The position numbers and the translations under genes were made by a program. From an uncultured Myxococcales bacterium (GTDB lineage: Bacteria; Myxococcota_A; UBA9042; CAIXZC01), in assembly GCA_903895725.1 (NCBI GenBank), contig CAITUV010000045.1, forward strand, positions 1-46,939: a stretch of 46,939 nt of DNA, read 5' to 3'. Under the pieces are notes generated by a model that was given only the letters and a program-made list of their open reading frames with translations, made no database searches and was not told the DNA's origin. This document shows, piece by piece, positions 34,380 to 43,180 of this stretch (the stretch's first letter is position 1; the number at the start of each line of letters is the position of its first letter).

Positions 34380-36404
34380 ATGACAGGAGCGATCCGAACG
34401 CCGGGGGGCACCATGGTTCGACCGATGCTGGCCTTGTGTTTGCTGCTGCACGCCGCGTCCTGCAGCACCGGGAGCGGGCAGAGCACCGCCGACTCCAACG
34501 TGATCTGGAACCTGGATGCCGCCTCGGATTCGACGACCGGCCTTCCAGACACGACCGGCGATCACGCCGTGGCTGTCGACGCAGCGGAGAACATTCCTGC
34601 GGACGGAGCAGCCACCGATACCCGGCAGGGCGATCTCCTCCATGACGAGAAAGCACCGGAGGTCGGCTCCGACGGCGCCGGCAATGTGGACGCGGCAGAC
34701 ATCGAGGCCACGGGCCCGGACGGCCAGGCACCGAGCGATGTGGGAGACGTCCAGACCCCGGAAGACGTGGATGACACCCAGACCCCGGAAGATGCGGATG
34801 ACGCCCAGGCCACAGCAGATATGGGCGACGCCCAGGCCCCAGCAGATGTGGACGACGCCCAGGTTCTGGAAGAAGTGGCCGACGTCCAGCCTCCGGAGGA
34901 TGCGGCAGAGGACGTCCAGCAGCCCGAGGACACGGGCCCCGTAGGATGCTCGCCCGGTGCCCCGGGGACCGGCCTTTCGCCGGCCTCGGCTCCTGCCTTC
35001 TCTGCAGCGATCTCCCAGCCCTCGCCGGTCTTTCGAACGCTCACCGACAACGGCAAGCAGTACTACCCCGACAGTGCGGTCACCTTCCGCAACACGGGCG
35101 GCCAGTGGGAAGTCACCATCGCGGTCACCAAGGACACCTACCGGCTGACCGGCCCCTCCCCGACATCGGTGTCCCTGAACCCCGGCTCCCCCATCCTGTC
35201 CCCCACGGGAAACACCGCAACCCCGCACCACGGCTATGCGGGCATCACGTCCGTGACCACTTGCGACGGTGTCCTGACCGCCTTCTTCCACGCGGAGTAC
35301 CATGCGATCCCGGTGGCACCGTGGCCCGCCTGCCCGGCCCCCTACCACGCGTCCATGTGCCGGGCCACGGCCCCCGGCGGCGGGCCCTCGTTTTCCGTCG
35401 ATTCCCCCACGTGGGTCCTGACCTCTTCCGGTACCGCCAGCTACGGGGCCCCCAAGTGCGCCTACGGTGCCGGCGGCGGCTCCATCTTCGACCCGGGCGG
35501 CGACTACCTTTACCTGTACTACTATGACTGGGATGCCCCCAACGGCATCTACCTGGCCCGAACCTGCCGCAGCGACTGCGGCAAGGCGGGCACGTGGCGC
35601 AAGTACGCCAACGGGAGCTTCTCCGGAGAGGCGTTCTCCACCAGCTTCCTCGAGCCTTCCGGACCGTCCAGCGCCATCATTCCGTCAAGCGGCGGCTTCG
35701 ACGCGTTCCCCACGGTCAGCTACAACACCTACCTCGACGCCTATCTCATGGTGAGTGCGACCGAGTCCGGCTTCTCCCTGCGGGCCAGTGCGGACGGCAT
35801 CAACTGGGGCCCCCGGTTCGACCTGCTGCGACACATCAAGGCCGCAGACGTCGAGCTGCCCGTCTACTACCCGACCGTCGTCGATGCCGCCTCCTGGTCA
35901 CGCGACCTCACGGGCCGCAACCTGAAGCTCGTCCACGCCACCGTCTGCGACGACACGGGCAAGCAGGCCTCTCACCGGGCGTTCATTGCCGACATCGAGC
36001 TCACCAAGAGCGGCGACATCAAGACCGTCAGCTACGACCGCCGCAAGATGGTCCGCTACTTCCACAATGCCAGCCCGTTTGACCACTGGTGCACCACGGC
36101 CCCGGTCCCGGGCTACGCGTCCGAGGGCGGGCTCGGCAAGCTCGCGGCCAACTCGCTGCCGGGAACCCACCCCCTCTACGACTGCGTGCAGGGCCAGGAC
36201 CACCTCGTCAGCCAGTTCAGCAGCTGCGAGGGCGGAACGACGCTGGGCATCATGGGGTTTGCGTGGTCGTCTCCCGGCCCCGGCCTCCACGCAGTGTACC
36301 GCTGCTGGCTCAAGAGCCCGGAGGGAACGGTGGACCACTTCGTCAGCCTCGACCCGGGCTGCGAAGGGGTCAACAACGAGGGGGCCATCGGCTGGTTGGA
36401 ATAG
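34380..36404 (+). CDS. Lipoprotein with repetitive acidic stalk and propeller-like domain
   Basis: This is a 674-residue protein. ATG 34380 has GGAG five bases upstream; ATG 34413, after a G-run, would give a more compact signal peptide and is a real alternative. The lipobox is A-A-S-C (Cys28). Residues ~110-180 form an acidic stalk with repeats of the kind D-x-Q-T-P-E-D-x-D-D. From ~190 on there are S-P-T, D-A-F-P-T-V-S-Y-N, Y-L-Y-L-Y-Y-Y-D-W and S-A-D-G-I-N-W-G segments. These resemble five-bladed propellers of glycosidase or sialidase type, but I cannot identify catalytic acids. The C-terminal ~100 residues carry Y-R-C-W-L-K-S and repeated N-N-E-G. The plsB gene starts 19 bases later. Confidence 0.8.
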   Translation: MTGAIRTPGGTMVRPMLALCLLLHAASCSTGSGQSTADSNVIWNLDAASDSTTGLPDTTGDHAVAVDAAENIPADGAATDTRQGDLLHDEKAPEVGSDGAGNVDAADIEATGPDGQAPSDVGDVQTPEDVDDTQTPEDADDAQATADMGDAQAPADVDDAQVLEEVADVQPPEDAAEDVQQPEDTGPVGCSPGAPGTGLSPASAPAFSAAISQPSPVFRTLTDNGKQYYPDSAVTFRNTGGQWEVTIAVTKDTYRLTGPSPTSVSLNPGSPILSPTGNTATPHHGYAGITSVTTCDGVLTAFFHAEYHAIPVAPWPACPAPYHASMCRATAPGGGPSFSVDSPTWVLTSSGTASYGAPKCAYGAGGGSIFDPGGDYLYLYYYDWDAPNGIYLARTCRSDCGKAGTWRKYANGSFSGEAFSTSFLEPSGPSSAIIPSSGGFDAFPTVSYNTYLDAYLMVSATESGFSLRASADGINWGPRFDLLRHIKAADVELPVYYPTVVDAASWSRDLTGRNLKLVHATVCDDTGKQASHRAFIADIELTKSGDIKTVSYDRRKMVRYFHNASPFDHWCTTAPVPGYASEGGLGKLAANSLPGTHPLYDCVQGQDHLVSQFSSCEGGTTLGIMGFAWSSPGPGLHAVYRCWLKSPEGTVDHFVSLDPGCEGVNNEGAIGWLE

Positions 36405-36423
36405 CCCCCGGAGGACGTGGACG

Positions 36424-38037
36424 ATGCAGTGGGAGCAGGAAGATCGGCTTTCGGCCGACATGGTGGCAAGGGTGGTGGCCCGCAAGGTCGCCGAGGCCGC
36501 ACGCCCCGGGGGACGCCCGCTGGCGGAGGTGATCAACGAGTCCCTGTACCACGAGCGCGAGCGACTGGCCCGACAGGGGGACGGCAGCGGCGTGGTCTCT
36601 TCGGACTCGCTCTTCCTCGCCGCAATCCGCAAGGAGCTTCCCCGGGCTGGCAGGGCCCAGGAAATTCTGCTGCTGACGCGGATCGTGGAGCGGTACGCCC
36701 GGGAAATCGGCGGCCACTTCAACCCGCTGGTGTACGGGCTGGCGACTCGGGCAATTCCGGTGGGGCTGTCGGTCGTGCTCTCCGGACTGTCCCCGCTGCG
36801 TGCGCTGCGGAACCCGGAATCGCTGGTGCGGCTCTCGCACCAGGTGACGCTCGTCGGGGACCGGGAGTGGCTCGGTCGCCTGGCCTCGCGAGGCACGCTG
36901 GTGTTTGCGCCGACTCACTCCTCGAACCTGGACTCCGTGGTCATGGGGTATGCGCTCTACCGAATGGGCCTGCCGCCCGTGGCCTACGGGGCCAGCATCC
37001 ACCTGTTCAACAACCCGATCATCGGCTTATTCATGCGCAACGTCGGGGCCTTCGCGGTGGACCGACGAAAGACCGACCCCCTCTACCGGGAATCGCTCAA
37101 GGAATTTGCCACCCTCACGCTCGAGTCGGGCCGGCACGGCCTCTTCTTTCCGGGCGGGGGCCGCTCCCGATCCAACCGGGTCGAGACCCGTCTCAAGCTC
37201 GGCCTGCTGGGAACGCCCCTGTCGGCCTTCTACAACGCCCTTGCTGCCGGCCGCCCCTCCCGCATCTTCGTGGTCCCCTGTACCATCTCGTATCCCCTCG
37301 TGCTCGAGGCCTCGACCCTCATCGACGACTACTTCCAGGAGGCCGGGCGAGCCCGCTACATCATCGAAGACGATGAGTTCAGCCAGGTTCGACGCTGGCT
37401 CGATTTCATCAACGCGCTGGCAGCGCTCGAGCAGCAGGTGGTAGTGACCTTCGCCAACCCGCTCGACCCCTTCGGCAACGACGTGGATTTCGAGGGACGC
37501 TCCCTCGACCCCAGGGGCCGCATCATCGAGCCGGAGCGCTACCTGCTGTCACGGGGCACTCTCCGGGAAGACCGGGAGCGTGATGCCGAGTACACCCGCG
37601 ACCTGGCTCACCGCCTGTCGGCCTCGTTCCACGCCCACTCGGTCGTCTTTCCCACGCACGTGCTGGCCAGGGCTGCGCTCCGGGTCCTCGTCCGTCGCTT
37701 CCCTCAGCTCGACCTCTACCGCCTGCTGCGCACCCTCACCCCGGACACGCCCCTGCAGCTCCCCGAAGTGGAGTCGGAAACCGTGGCGCTGCTCGACCGG
37801 CTGCAACAGCTCGAGGCCGACGGTCGCATCCGCCTGGCCCCCCGCACCCGTACCGGCAGCGGGCAGCTCATCCACGAGGCCCTGCGGAGCTTCGGCTCCT
37901 ACCACATCCGCCCGGTGGTCGAACGCCAGGGCTCCCGGCTGACCATCGGCGATGCCAACCTCCTCGTCTACTACAGCAATCGACTCGACGGGTACGGGCT
38001 TGCCGGCGATTCGTCCCTCACGGAGGTTCCCGAATGA
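36424..38037 (+). CDS. plsB: Glycerol-3-phosphate 1-O-acyltransferase (PlsB-like)
   Basis: This is a 537-residue protein. ATG 36424 follows GGAGGA with an 8-base spacer. The acyltransferase catalytic HxxxxD is H-S-S-N-L-D at 165-170, within A-P-T-H-S-S-N-L-D-S-V-V. The glycerol-3-phosphate-binding F-P-G-G-G-R-S-R-S-N-R follows about 80 residues later and corresponds to the E-G-x-R-S-R-x block of PlsB. The protein is shorter than the E. coli enzyme (about 800 residues), as is common in this lineage. It catalyses the first acylation of glycerol 3-phosphate in phospholipid synthesis at the inner membrane. The overlapping gpsA makes its substrate. Confidence 0.9.
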   Translation: MQWEQEDRLSADMVARVVARKVAEAARPGGRPLAEVINESLYHERERLARQGDGSGVVSSDSLFLAAIRKELPRAGRAQEILLLTRIVERYAREIGGHFNPLVYGLATRAIPVGLSVVLSGLSPLRALRNPESLVRLSHQVTLVGDREWLGRLASRGTLVFAPTHSSNLDSVVMGYALYRMGLPPVAYGASIHLFNNPIIGLFMRNVGAFAVDRRKTDPLYRESLKEFATLTLESGRHGLFFPGGGRSRSNRVETRLKLGLLGTPLSAFYNALAAGRPSRIFVVPCTISYPLVLEASTLIDDYFQEAGRARYIIEDDEFSQVRRWLDFINALAALEQQVVVTFANPLDPFGNDVDFEGRSLDPRGRIIEPERYLLSRGTLREDRERDAEYTRDLAHRLSASFHAHSVVFPTHVLARAALRVLVRRFPQLDLYRLLRTLTPDTPLQLPEVESETVALLDRLQQLEADGRIRLAPRTRTGSGQLIHEALRSFGSYHIRPVVERQGSRLTIGDANLLVYYSNRLDGYGLAGDSSLTEVPE

Positions 38038-39065
38038 GTCGAATCCTCCCCCGCCCCGACAACGTGAAGCGCCCGTCCGCAGCAGTCATCGGAGCGGGCA
38101 ACTGGGGAACCGTGCTGGCCGACCTCATCGCGGCCAACGGACACCCGGTCAGCCTCTGGTGCCGACGGGAGGACCAGGCCCGTGAGATCAACCGAAGACG
38201 CACCAACGCCCGCTACCTCCCGGGGATCCGCCTCCACCGGAACATCCGCGCCACCCATCGCATCGACGAGGCCGTGACCGGCAAGGAGCTGCTCATCGTC
38301 GTCATCCCCTCCAAGGCCTTCCGGGACGTGTGCGCCTCCATGGGGCCGCTGCTCACCCCTGACCAGCTTGCGGTCCATGCCACCAAAGGCTTCGAGGCCT
38401 CCACCCACTGCCGGATGTCGGAGATTCTCAGGCAGGAGACCTGCCTCCGGCAGCTCGGCGTCCTGTCGGGTCCCAACATCGCCCCCGAAGTCGCCCAGCG
38501 CAAGCCCGCCGGCACCGTGATCGCGTCCCGTTTCCCGGCCGTCGTCCAATCCGCCACGGCCCTCCTCGTGTCCTCGCGCTTTCGCGTCTACACCAGCCAG
38601 GACGTGCTCGGCGTCGAGCTGGCCGGGGCCCTCAAGAACGTCGTGGCCATCGCCGCGGGCGTCGCCAGCGAGCTCGACCTGGGGGACAACGCCAAGGCCC
38701 TTCTCATCACCCGGGGCATGGCCGAAATCCGACGCATCGGGACCGCGCTCGGCGCCCTGCCCGAGACCTTTGCCGGCGTTGCAGGACTGGGCGACCTCAT
38801 CGTCACCTGCTCCAGCCCCCTGTCGCGGAACTTCCGCGTCGGCGCCGCCCTGGCCCGTGGGGAGAAGCTCCCCGAAATCGTCGCCTCCCTCGGAATGGTG
38901 GCCGAAGGCGTCAATACCTCCGCCGTTGCCAACGAGATCATGAAGAGGCACTCCATCGACGCCCCGTTGTTCGACGAGGTCTTCCGCGTCGTCCACCAGG
39001 GCGACGACCCTTCCACCGCCCTCGAACGGCTCATGCGGATCGCCCCCCACGCGGACGTCCGCTAG
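38034..39065 (+). CDS. gpsA: Glycerol-3-phosphate dehydrogenase [NAD(P)+]
   Basis: This is a 343-residue cytoplasmic enzyme that reduces dihydroxyacetone phosphate to sn-glycerol 3-phosphate. Its ATG overlaps the plsB stop in ATGA; GGAGG at 38022-38026 lies inside plsB. Motifs: nucleotide-binding G-A-G-N-W-G at 20-25, H-A-T-K-G-F-E, S-G-P-N-I-A-P-E-V, the catalytic-lysine segment L-K-N-V-V-A-I-A-A-G, and G-L-G-D-L-I-V-T-C with S-R-N. The N-terminal extension of about 15 residues before the nucleotide fold is slightly longer than usual. Confidence 0.96.
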   Translation: MSRILPRPDNVKRPSAAVIGAGNWGTVLADLIAANGHPVSLWCRREDQAREINRRRTNARYLPGIRLHRNIRATHRIDEAVTGKELLIVVIPSKAFRDVCASMGPLLTPDQLAVHATKGFEASTHCRMSEILRQETCLRQLGVLSGPNIAPEVAQRKPAGTVIASRFPAVVQSATALLVSSRFRVYTSQDVLGVELAGALKNVVAIAAGVASELDLGDNAKALLITRGMAEIRRIGTALGALPETFAGVAGLGDLIVTCSSPLSRNFRVGAALARGEKLPEIVASLGMVAEGVNTSAVANEIMKRHSIDAPLFDEVFRVVHQGDDPSTALERLMRIAPHADVR

Positions 39066-39085
39066 AACCATTTCCTCGAAATTTC

Positions 39086-39114
39086 TTGCATTTCGATTCG
39101 GTTTCCTGTAACAG
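39086..39114 (+). promoter_or_regulatory. Candidate promoter of the duplicated-domain lipoprotein
   Basis: TTGCAT (39086-39091) and TAACAG (39109-39114) are 17 bases apart inside a markedly AT-rich patch just after gpsA. Both hexamers match consensus only at 3 of 6 positions; the spacing and local base composition support the call. Confidence 0.35.
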
Positions 39115-39194
39115 TCCCGCCATCTCGAATTGGTCCACTCGGGTTGCCCCTGTCGATTACGGGACGCGACCAGGACCCAAAGGAGGAGTTGAAG

Positions 39195-40133
39195 ATGAAG
39201 AAGTTCCTGGTTGTTGCGGCAGTTCTGGCTCTCGGGCTCTACTCGGTCGGCTGCGGCGGCAGCGACGAAGAGAAGGACACCACCACCCCGACCGACACCG
39301 TTGCGGGCGACACCACCGTGCCGACCGATGACACCGTCCCCGCCGACGACACCGTCCCGGCTGACGACACCGTCCCCGCCGACGACATCGTCCCCGCCGA
39401 CGACATCGTCCCCGCCGACGACACCGTCCCGGCCGACGATACCGTCCCGGCCGACGACACCGTCCCCGAGGAAGTCGTGACCGTGACCGACGCCTGCCAG
39501 AACGCCGGCGACCTCGCCATCGTGCAGGCCGATGCCGACGCCATCTCGGCCAAGGCCAAGGAGTGCGGCATGGGCTGCATCGCCGAGCCCGACATCGTCG
39601 GCTGCGCCACCCCGTGCGTCGAGGAAGGCACCGGGCTTACCGCCGGCTGCTCGAGCTGCTACGTGGGCATCATCGCCTGCACGATTGCCAACTGCATCGC
39701 CGAGTGCGTCGCCGACGCCGAGGCCCCGGCCTGCAAGACCTGCCAGGTCGAGAAGGGCTGCTACGCCGCGTTCTACGAGTGCTCCGGCTTCGAGGCCCCG
39801 GTCGAGCCCGTCGTCGACCAGTGCACGAACGAGGCGGACCTTGCGATCCTCCAGGCCGACACGCAGGCCGTGAAGGACAAGGCCAAGGAGTGCGGCATGG
39901 GCTGCATCGCCGAGCCCGACATCGTCGGCTGCGCCACCCCGTGCGTCGAGGAAGGCACCGGACTCACCGCCGGCTGCTCGGCCTGCTGGGTCGGTATCAT
40001 CGGCTGCACGATTACCAACTGCATTGCCGAGTGCGTCGCCGACGCCGAGGCCCCGGCCTGCAAGACCTGCCAGGACGAGAAGGGCTGCACCGAGGCCTTC
40101 TACACCTGCTCCGGCCTTCCCAAGGAAGAGTAG
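39195..40133 (+). CDS. Lipoprotein with tandemly duplicated Cys-rich domain
   Basis: This is a 312-residue protein. ATG 39195 follows AGGAGGAG with a 6-base spacer; an in-frame ATG at 39144 has no signal. The lipobox is S-V-G-C (Cys20). Residues ~45-95 are an acidic linker of eight six-residue units (D-T/I-V-P-A-D). Two copies of a ~100-residue domain follow (about 97-195 and 206-305). Each has about 14 cysteines, including C-G-M-G-C, C-A-T-P-C and A-C-K-T-C-Q, and the copies share long identical segments. The pattern suggests a compact disulfide-bonded fold of unknown function. It is probably co-transcribed with the lipoprotein gene 28 bases downstream. Confidence 0.85.
   Translation: MKKFLVVAAVLALGLYSVGCGGSDEEKDTTTPTDTVAGDTTVPTDDTVPADDTVPADDTVPADDIVPADDIVPADDTVPADDTVPADDTVPEEVVTVTDACQNAGDLAIVQADADAISAKAKECGMGCIAEPDIVGCATPCVEEGTGLTAGCSSCYVGIIACTIANCIAECVADAEAPACKTCQVEKGCYAAFYECSGFEAPVEPVVDQCTNEADLAILQADTQAVKDKAKECGMGCIAEPDIVGCATPCVEEGTGLTAGCSACWVGIIGCTITNCIAECVADAEAPACKTCQDEKGCTEAFYTCSGLPKEE
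39330..39473 (+). repeat. 18-bp tandem repeat, eight copies
   Basis: Eight imperfect 18-bp units (type gacaccgtccccgccgac) encode the acidic linker D-T-V-P-A-D. Units differ mostly at silent or single positions; the last ends in gaggaa. Confidence 0.9.
39552..40074 (+). repeat. Intragenic duplication, 327-bp offset
   Basis: Bases 39552-39634 are identical to 39879-39961 (83 bases), and 39699-39747 are identical to 40026-40074 (49 bases), both with an offset of exactly 327 bases (109 codons). The intervening parts have diverged. Confidence 0.92.
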
Positions 40134-40161
40134 TCCCCTTCCCTCCACCTGAGGAATTCAC

Positions 40162-41412
40162 ATGCCACGCTGGAATCTCATGACGGTGGCGCTTGCCAGC
40201 GCCCTGATCGTCGCAGGCTGCACAGGCTCTTCCGGCAATTCCGGAAGCAAGGACTCCGTTCCCGCCGACGCGGCCTTGGCCGACTCCGCTGCGGATGCGG
40301 CCTCATTGGATCTGCTCGCTCCGGCAGACGGAAACGGCCCGGTCCCTGACGGCCTCGTGCCCGACTCGGGTGCCGACCTCCTGACCGACTCGGGTGCACC
40401 CGACGTCCCTGTGGAACCGGATGGAACCGCGGCCGACGTGGCCGCGGACTCGATCGGCAGTGACTCCGACGTCGCCTCCCCGGAGGACGTCTTCCCCGGA
40501 GACGTGATCGATCCCTCCGGCGTCTGCCCCGTCCTCGGTTACGAGGCATGCGGCGGCGACCTCCTGGGCAAGTGGAAGTTCCTCGACATGTGTCCGGAAG
40601 ACCCCGTTGCGGCAAACGACCTGTGCGAGAGCCCGTTCGACAACCTCCCCGCCTGCGTCGGCGGAGGTAATGACATCCTGTGCGATTCCGTCATCGACGG
40701 GACCCTCGAGTTCATCGACGCCGACACGGCCAAGATGGTCTCCGAGCACTGGATCGTGTTCTCCTGGGTGTTTACCGATGCCTGCCTGGTCGCTGCCGGA
40801 CAGCCGGGGGCGGACAGCCAGGCCCGCTGCCTCTCCCTCAACTCGGAGAAGCTTACCTGCACCTACGCCGCCGATGCGTGCACCTGCTCCGGACAGAGCT
40901 GGAAGGAGCCCGACGACACGGAGCTCCCCTACTCGGCATCGGGCAGCGAGATGACCCTGTTCCAGGATGAGCTGAAGGTCTCCTACTGCATCGACGGGGA
41001 CCAGCTCGTAATCGACCACTACTTCTACCACCCGGTAAGCTGGCGGTACTGGGTCCTCGAGAAGGCCACCGACGAGCCGCCTCCCGCAAGTCTGACCCTG
41101 GAGCAGGCCACGGCCCTCCTCCCGGGCGTGTGGGAAGCCGTCGGCATGGAGGACAGCGGCAATCCGTTCCAGCCCGTGCCTCCCGGTCAGTTCAACGTCT
41201 TCACGGAAGATGGCAAGTTTTCCTTCAAGTGCGACCAGGCCTCGAGCATCACCTGGAAGCTCATCGAGAAGTGGAACATGCCGACCGTCGAGGTCACCCT
41301 GAGCCCCGGCTCGGTCGTCTACTGGGTGATCCAGACCCTGACCGAGACCAAGCTCTCCTACATCGAGGGAGGAGACACCTTCCACTACGAGCGCCGCACC
41401 AGTTGCAGGTAG
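40162..41412 (+). CDS. Lipoprotein with acidic linker, possible lipocalin-like domains
   Basis: This is a 416-residue protein. ATG 40162 follows GAGG with an 8-base spacer. The lipobox is V-A-G-C (Cys20). Residues ~30-120 are rich in Asp, Ala and Pro. Two regions begin with a Gly-x-Trp-type strand (G-G-D-L-L-G-K-W-K-F near 132 and L-P-G-V-W-E-A-V-G near 320), the kind of start seen in lipocalin-like barrels. This is suggestive only. About 12 cysteines lie between them. The function is unknown. It follows the duplicated-domain lipoprotein by 28 bases. Confidence 0.8.
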   Translation: MPRWNLMTVALASALIVAGCTGSSGNSGSKDSVPADAALADSAADAASLDLLAPADGNGPVPDGLVPDSGADLLTDSGAPDVPVEPDGTAADVAADSIGSDSDVASPEDVFPGDVIDPSGVCPVLGYEACGGDLLGKWKFLDMCPEDPVAANDLCESPFDNLPACVGGGNDILCDSVIDGTLEFIDADTAKMVSEHWIVFSWVFTDACLVAAGQPGADSQARCLSLNSEKLTCTYAADACTCSGQSWKEPDDTELPYSASGSEMTLFQDELKVSYCIDGDQLVIDHYFYHPVSWRYWVLEKATDEPPPASLTLEQATALLPGVWEAVGMEDSGNPFQPVPPGQFNVFTEDGKFSFKCDQASSITWKLIEKWNMPTVEVTLSPGSVVYWVIQTLTETKLSYIEGGDTFHYERRTSCR

Positions 41413-41584
41413 TTCTCCAGGCATAGCAGAGCACCGGCCCCCCCTCATCAATCATCTGCTCCCGACCCGCCAACAGGATGGGCCGAGAACAGGGTGCAGG
41501 CCGCTTGATTCGCCGGCCCCGTCCAGTGTAGGGTTTCCCGCAAGGGGAGGTGGGGCCACGGACTACAACAGCTGGAACATCGGA
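41413..41584. other. Intergenic region with off-start ribosome-binding site
   Basis: These 172 bases contain no other gene. GGGGAGG at 41544-41550 is well placed for an in-frame ACG at 41558, not for the ATG at 41585. Confidence 0.4.
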
Positions 41585-42130
41585 ATGCTCGTGGCAGCCA
41601 CCGTGCTGTGGCTCGGGGAGTTCGTCTGGTTCCGCAGTCCGGAGCCCCAGGCGGAAGTCCGGAAACCAGCCAGCTTCGCCGTCGTTTCCGGTGCCATCAT
41701 CGGCTCCATCGCCTTGTCCATCGCCCTTCGTGCCGCTGCAATGGGACCGATTCCGGACCGCTGGCTCTCGCTCTCGACTACAACGGGAGCTGTCTGCGCG
41801 GTCCTGGGCGCAGTGCTCCGCTACTGGGCCATCCACGAGCTTGGCCCAGCATTCAGCCGCACCGTGACGGTCCGAGCCGATCAGGCACTTGCATCGAAAG
41901 GCCCCTACCGGATGCTCCGCCACCCCCTCTATCTCGGCCTGCTCCTCCTGACAACCGGTATCTCGCTCTTCATCGGCAGCCTCCTGGGACTCCTGCTCAC
42001 GCTGGTTGCGCTGCCGCTGGCCCTCCATCTCCGCATCGTGGAAGAAGAGCGCCTGATGGAAGAGGTGATCGGGGACCGCTACCGCACGTGGAAGCAGGAC
42101 CGGTACCGACTGATTCCCTACCTCTACTGA
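41585..42130 (+). CDS. Isoprenylcysteine carboxyl methyltransferase-like membrane protein
   Basis: From ATG 41585 the product is 181 residues. It has four or five hydrophobic helices and the family signature G-P-Y-R-M-L-R-H-P-L-Y-L-G near residue 105, followed by E-E-x-x-L and Y-R-T-W-K near the end. These residues bind S-adenosylmethionine in ICMT and phospholipid methyltransferases. Bacterial members methylate membrane lipids or small molecules, and the substrate here is unknown. The frame is open upstream and reads D-Y-N-S-W-N-I-G before this ATG. The good ribosome-binding site points to an ACG at 41558, so the true start may be nine codons earlier. Confidence 0.82.
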   Translation: MLVAATVLWLGEFVWFRSPEPQAEVRKPASFAVVSGAIIGSIALSIALRAAAMGPIPDRWLSLSTTTGAVCAVLGAVLRYWAIHELGPAFSRTVTVRADQALASKGPYRMLRHPLYLGLLLLTTGISLFIGSLLGLLLTLVALPLALHLRIVEEERLMEEVIGDRYRTWKQDRYRLIPYLY

Positions 42131-42140
42131 CATGTGCCCC

Positions 42141-42164
42141 GTCAAGCTCCCCGGGCTTCTTGAC
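42141..42164. promoter_or_regulatory. Inverted repeat overlapping a candidate -35
   Basis: GTCAAG (42141-42146) and CTTGAC (42159-42164) flank a CCCGGG-centred loop. The right arm overlaps a perfect TTGACA (42160-42165). It could be a terminator of the upstream gene or an operator; the matching -10 (GAGGAT at 42183) is poor. Confidence 0.3.
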
Positions 42165-42308
42165 ATTGCCCCCGAAAGGCCCGAGGATGATGAAGGATTC
42201 TCGGTACCGGCCGGCTGGAGGGTCGGGCCGTTCCGGGGTCTGCCGGGCGTCGTCCCTCGGGGCCAGGACCCCCGGCTGCCAATTGTGCCCTGAAGGGGGT
42301 CTTCGGTG

Positions 42309-43151
42309 ATGGCCAAGTCCTTTTCACTCGCATCAGGATTGTCTGTGCTCTCCATGCTGATTCTTGCCGCCTGCGGAAGCTCGGGGGGCGATGAGAAGGC
42401 CGACAGCACGACGCAGGCGGACGTCCCGGCACAGCAGGAGGACGTCCCGGCACAGCAGGAAGAATCGGTCACCGCCGACGATACGGTCGGCGGCGGTGAT
42501 GCGGCAGCCACCGTTCCCGGCGGTTGGACCTATACCGAGGAAGGGTGGTTCGCCCTCACCCCCGCGGCAGGCAAGAAGGCCCTCTACCGTGTCAGCACCT
42601 GCGGCCAGGGCGCGGACTGGCTCGATTTCGAAGCCACCGTCGATGCAGAAGCGGACTACAAGGGGACGCCCTGCATGAAGATCGCCCTGAACCAGGTTGG
42701 CGGGAAGGCCTCCATCCTGGCGTACATCGACGTCAGCAAGCCGTGGACCGTGAAGTGTCACGCCATCGAGGTCTGGGGGGACGGCGATGCGGACAACCCC
42801 GGCATGGCCTACGTGTTCGAGCCGCCCTTCGAGCTCAGCATGGACCCAACCCAGGATCACCAGGTCTCCCAGGGCAAGGGAAAGATGATGTTCGGGACCA
42901 CCGACGGCGGAGTGCAGGAAATCACCGTCGATTCGACGATGGAATCGACCGACGCCACGATCGACGTGCCGTTCGGCTCGGTGACCGGGGCGACCCACTT
43001 CAAGGTCACGATGAAGGAATGCCCGGAAACCGGGGAATGCCCCACTACCGGGTTTGATGCCGACGGCTGGTTCCACCCCGAGCACCTGGTGGTCAAGCTG
43101 CTGGTCGTGCCAGGCTATTGCGAGGTCGAGCTCGTCGAGTCCTGGAAGTAA
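42309..43151 (+). CDS. Lipoprotein of unknown function
   Basis: This is a 280-residue protein. ATG 42309 (or GTG 42306) follows a GGGGG run. The lipobox is L-A-A-C (Cys22). A short linker repeats D-V-P-A-Q-Q-E. The body is a single beta-rich domain with only a few cysteines (C-G-Q-G-A-D-W, G-T-P-C-M-K, K-C-H-A-I-E-V-W-G-D-G-D), several Trp and paired Asp. No known motif was found. It is 29 bases upstream of the ComEC-like gene and likely heads a three-gene unit. Confidence 0.8.
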   Translation: MAKSFSLASGLSVLSMLILAACGSSGGDEKADSTTQADVPAQQEDVPAQQEESVTADDTVGGGDAAATVPGGWTYTEEGWFALTPAAGKKALYRVSTCGQGADWLDFEATVDAEADYKGTPCMKIALNQVGGKASILAYIDVSKPWTVKCHAIEVWGDGDADNPGMAYVFEPPFELSMDPTQDHQVSQGKGKMMFGTTDGGVQEITVDSTMESTDATIDVPFGSVTGATHFKVTMKECPETGECPTTGFDADGWFHPEHLVVKLLVVPGYCEVELVESWK

Positions 43152-43180
43152 CCCCCGGGCCTCTTTCCGGAGTCTCCCGA

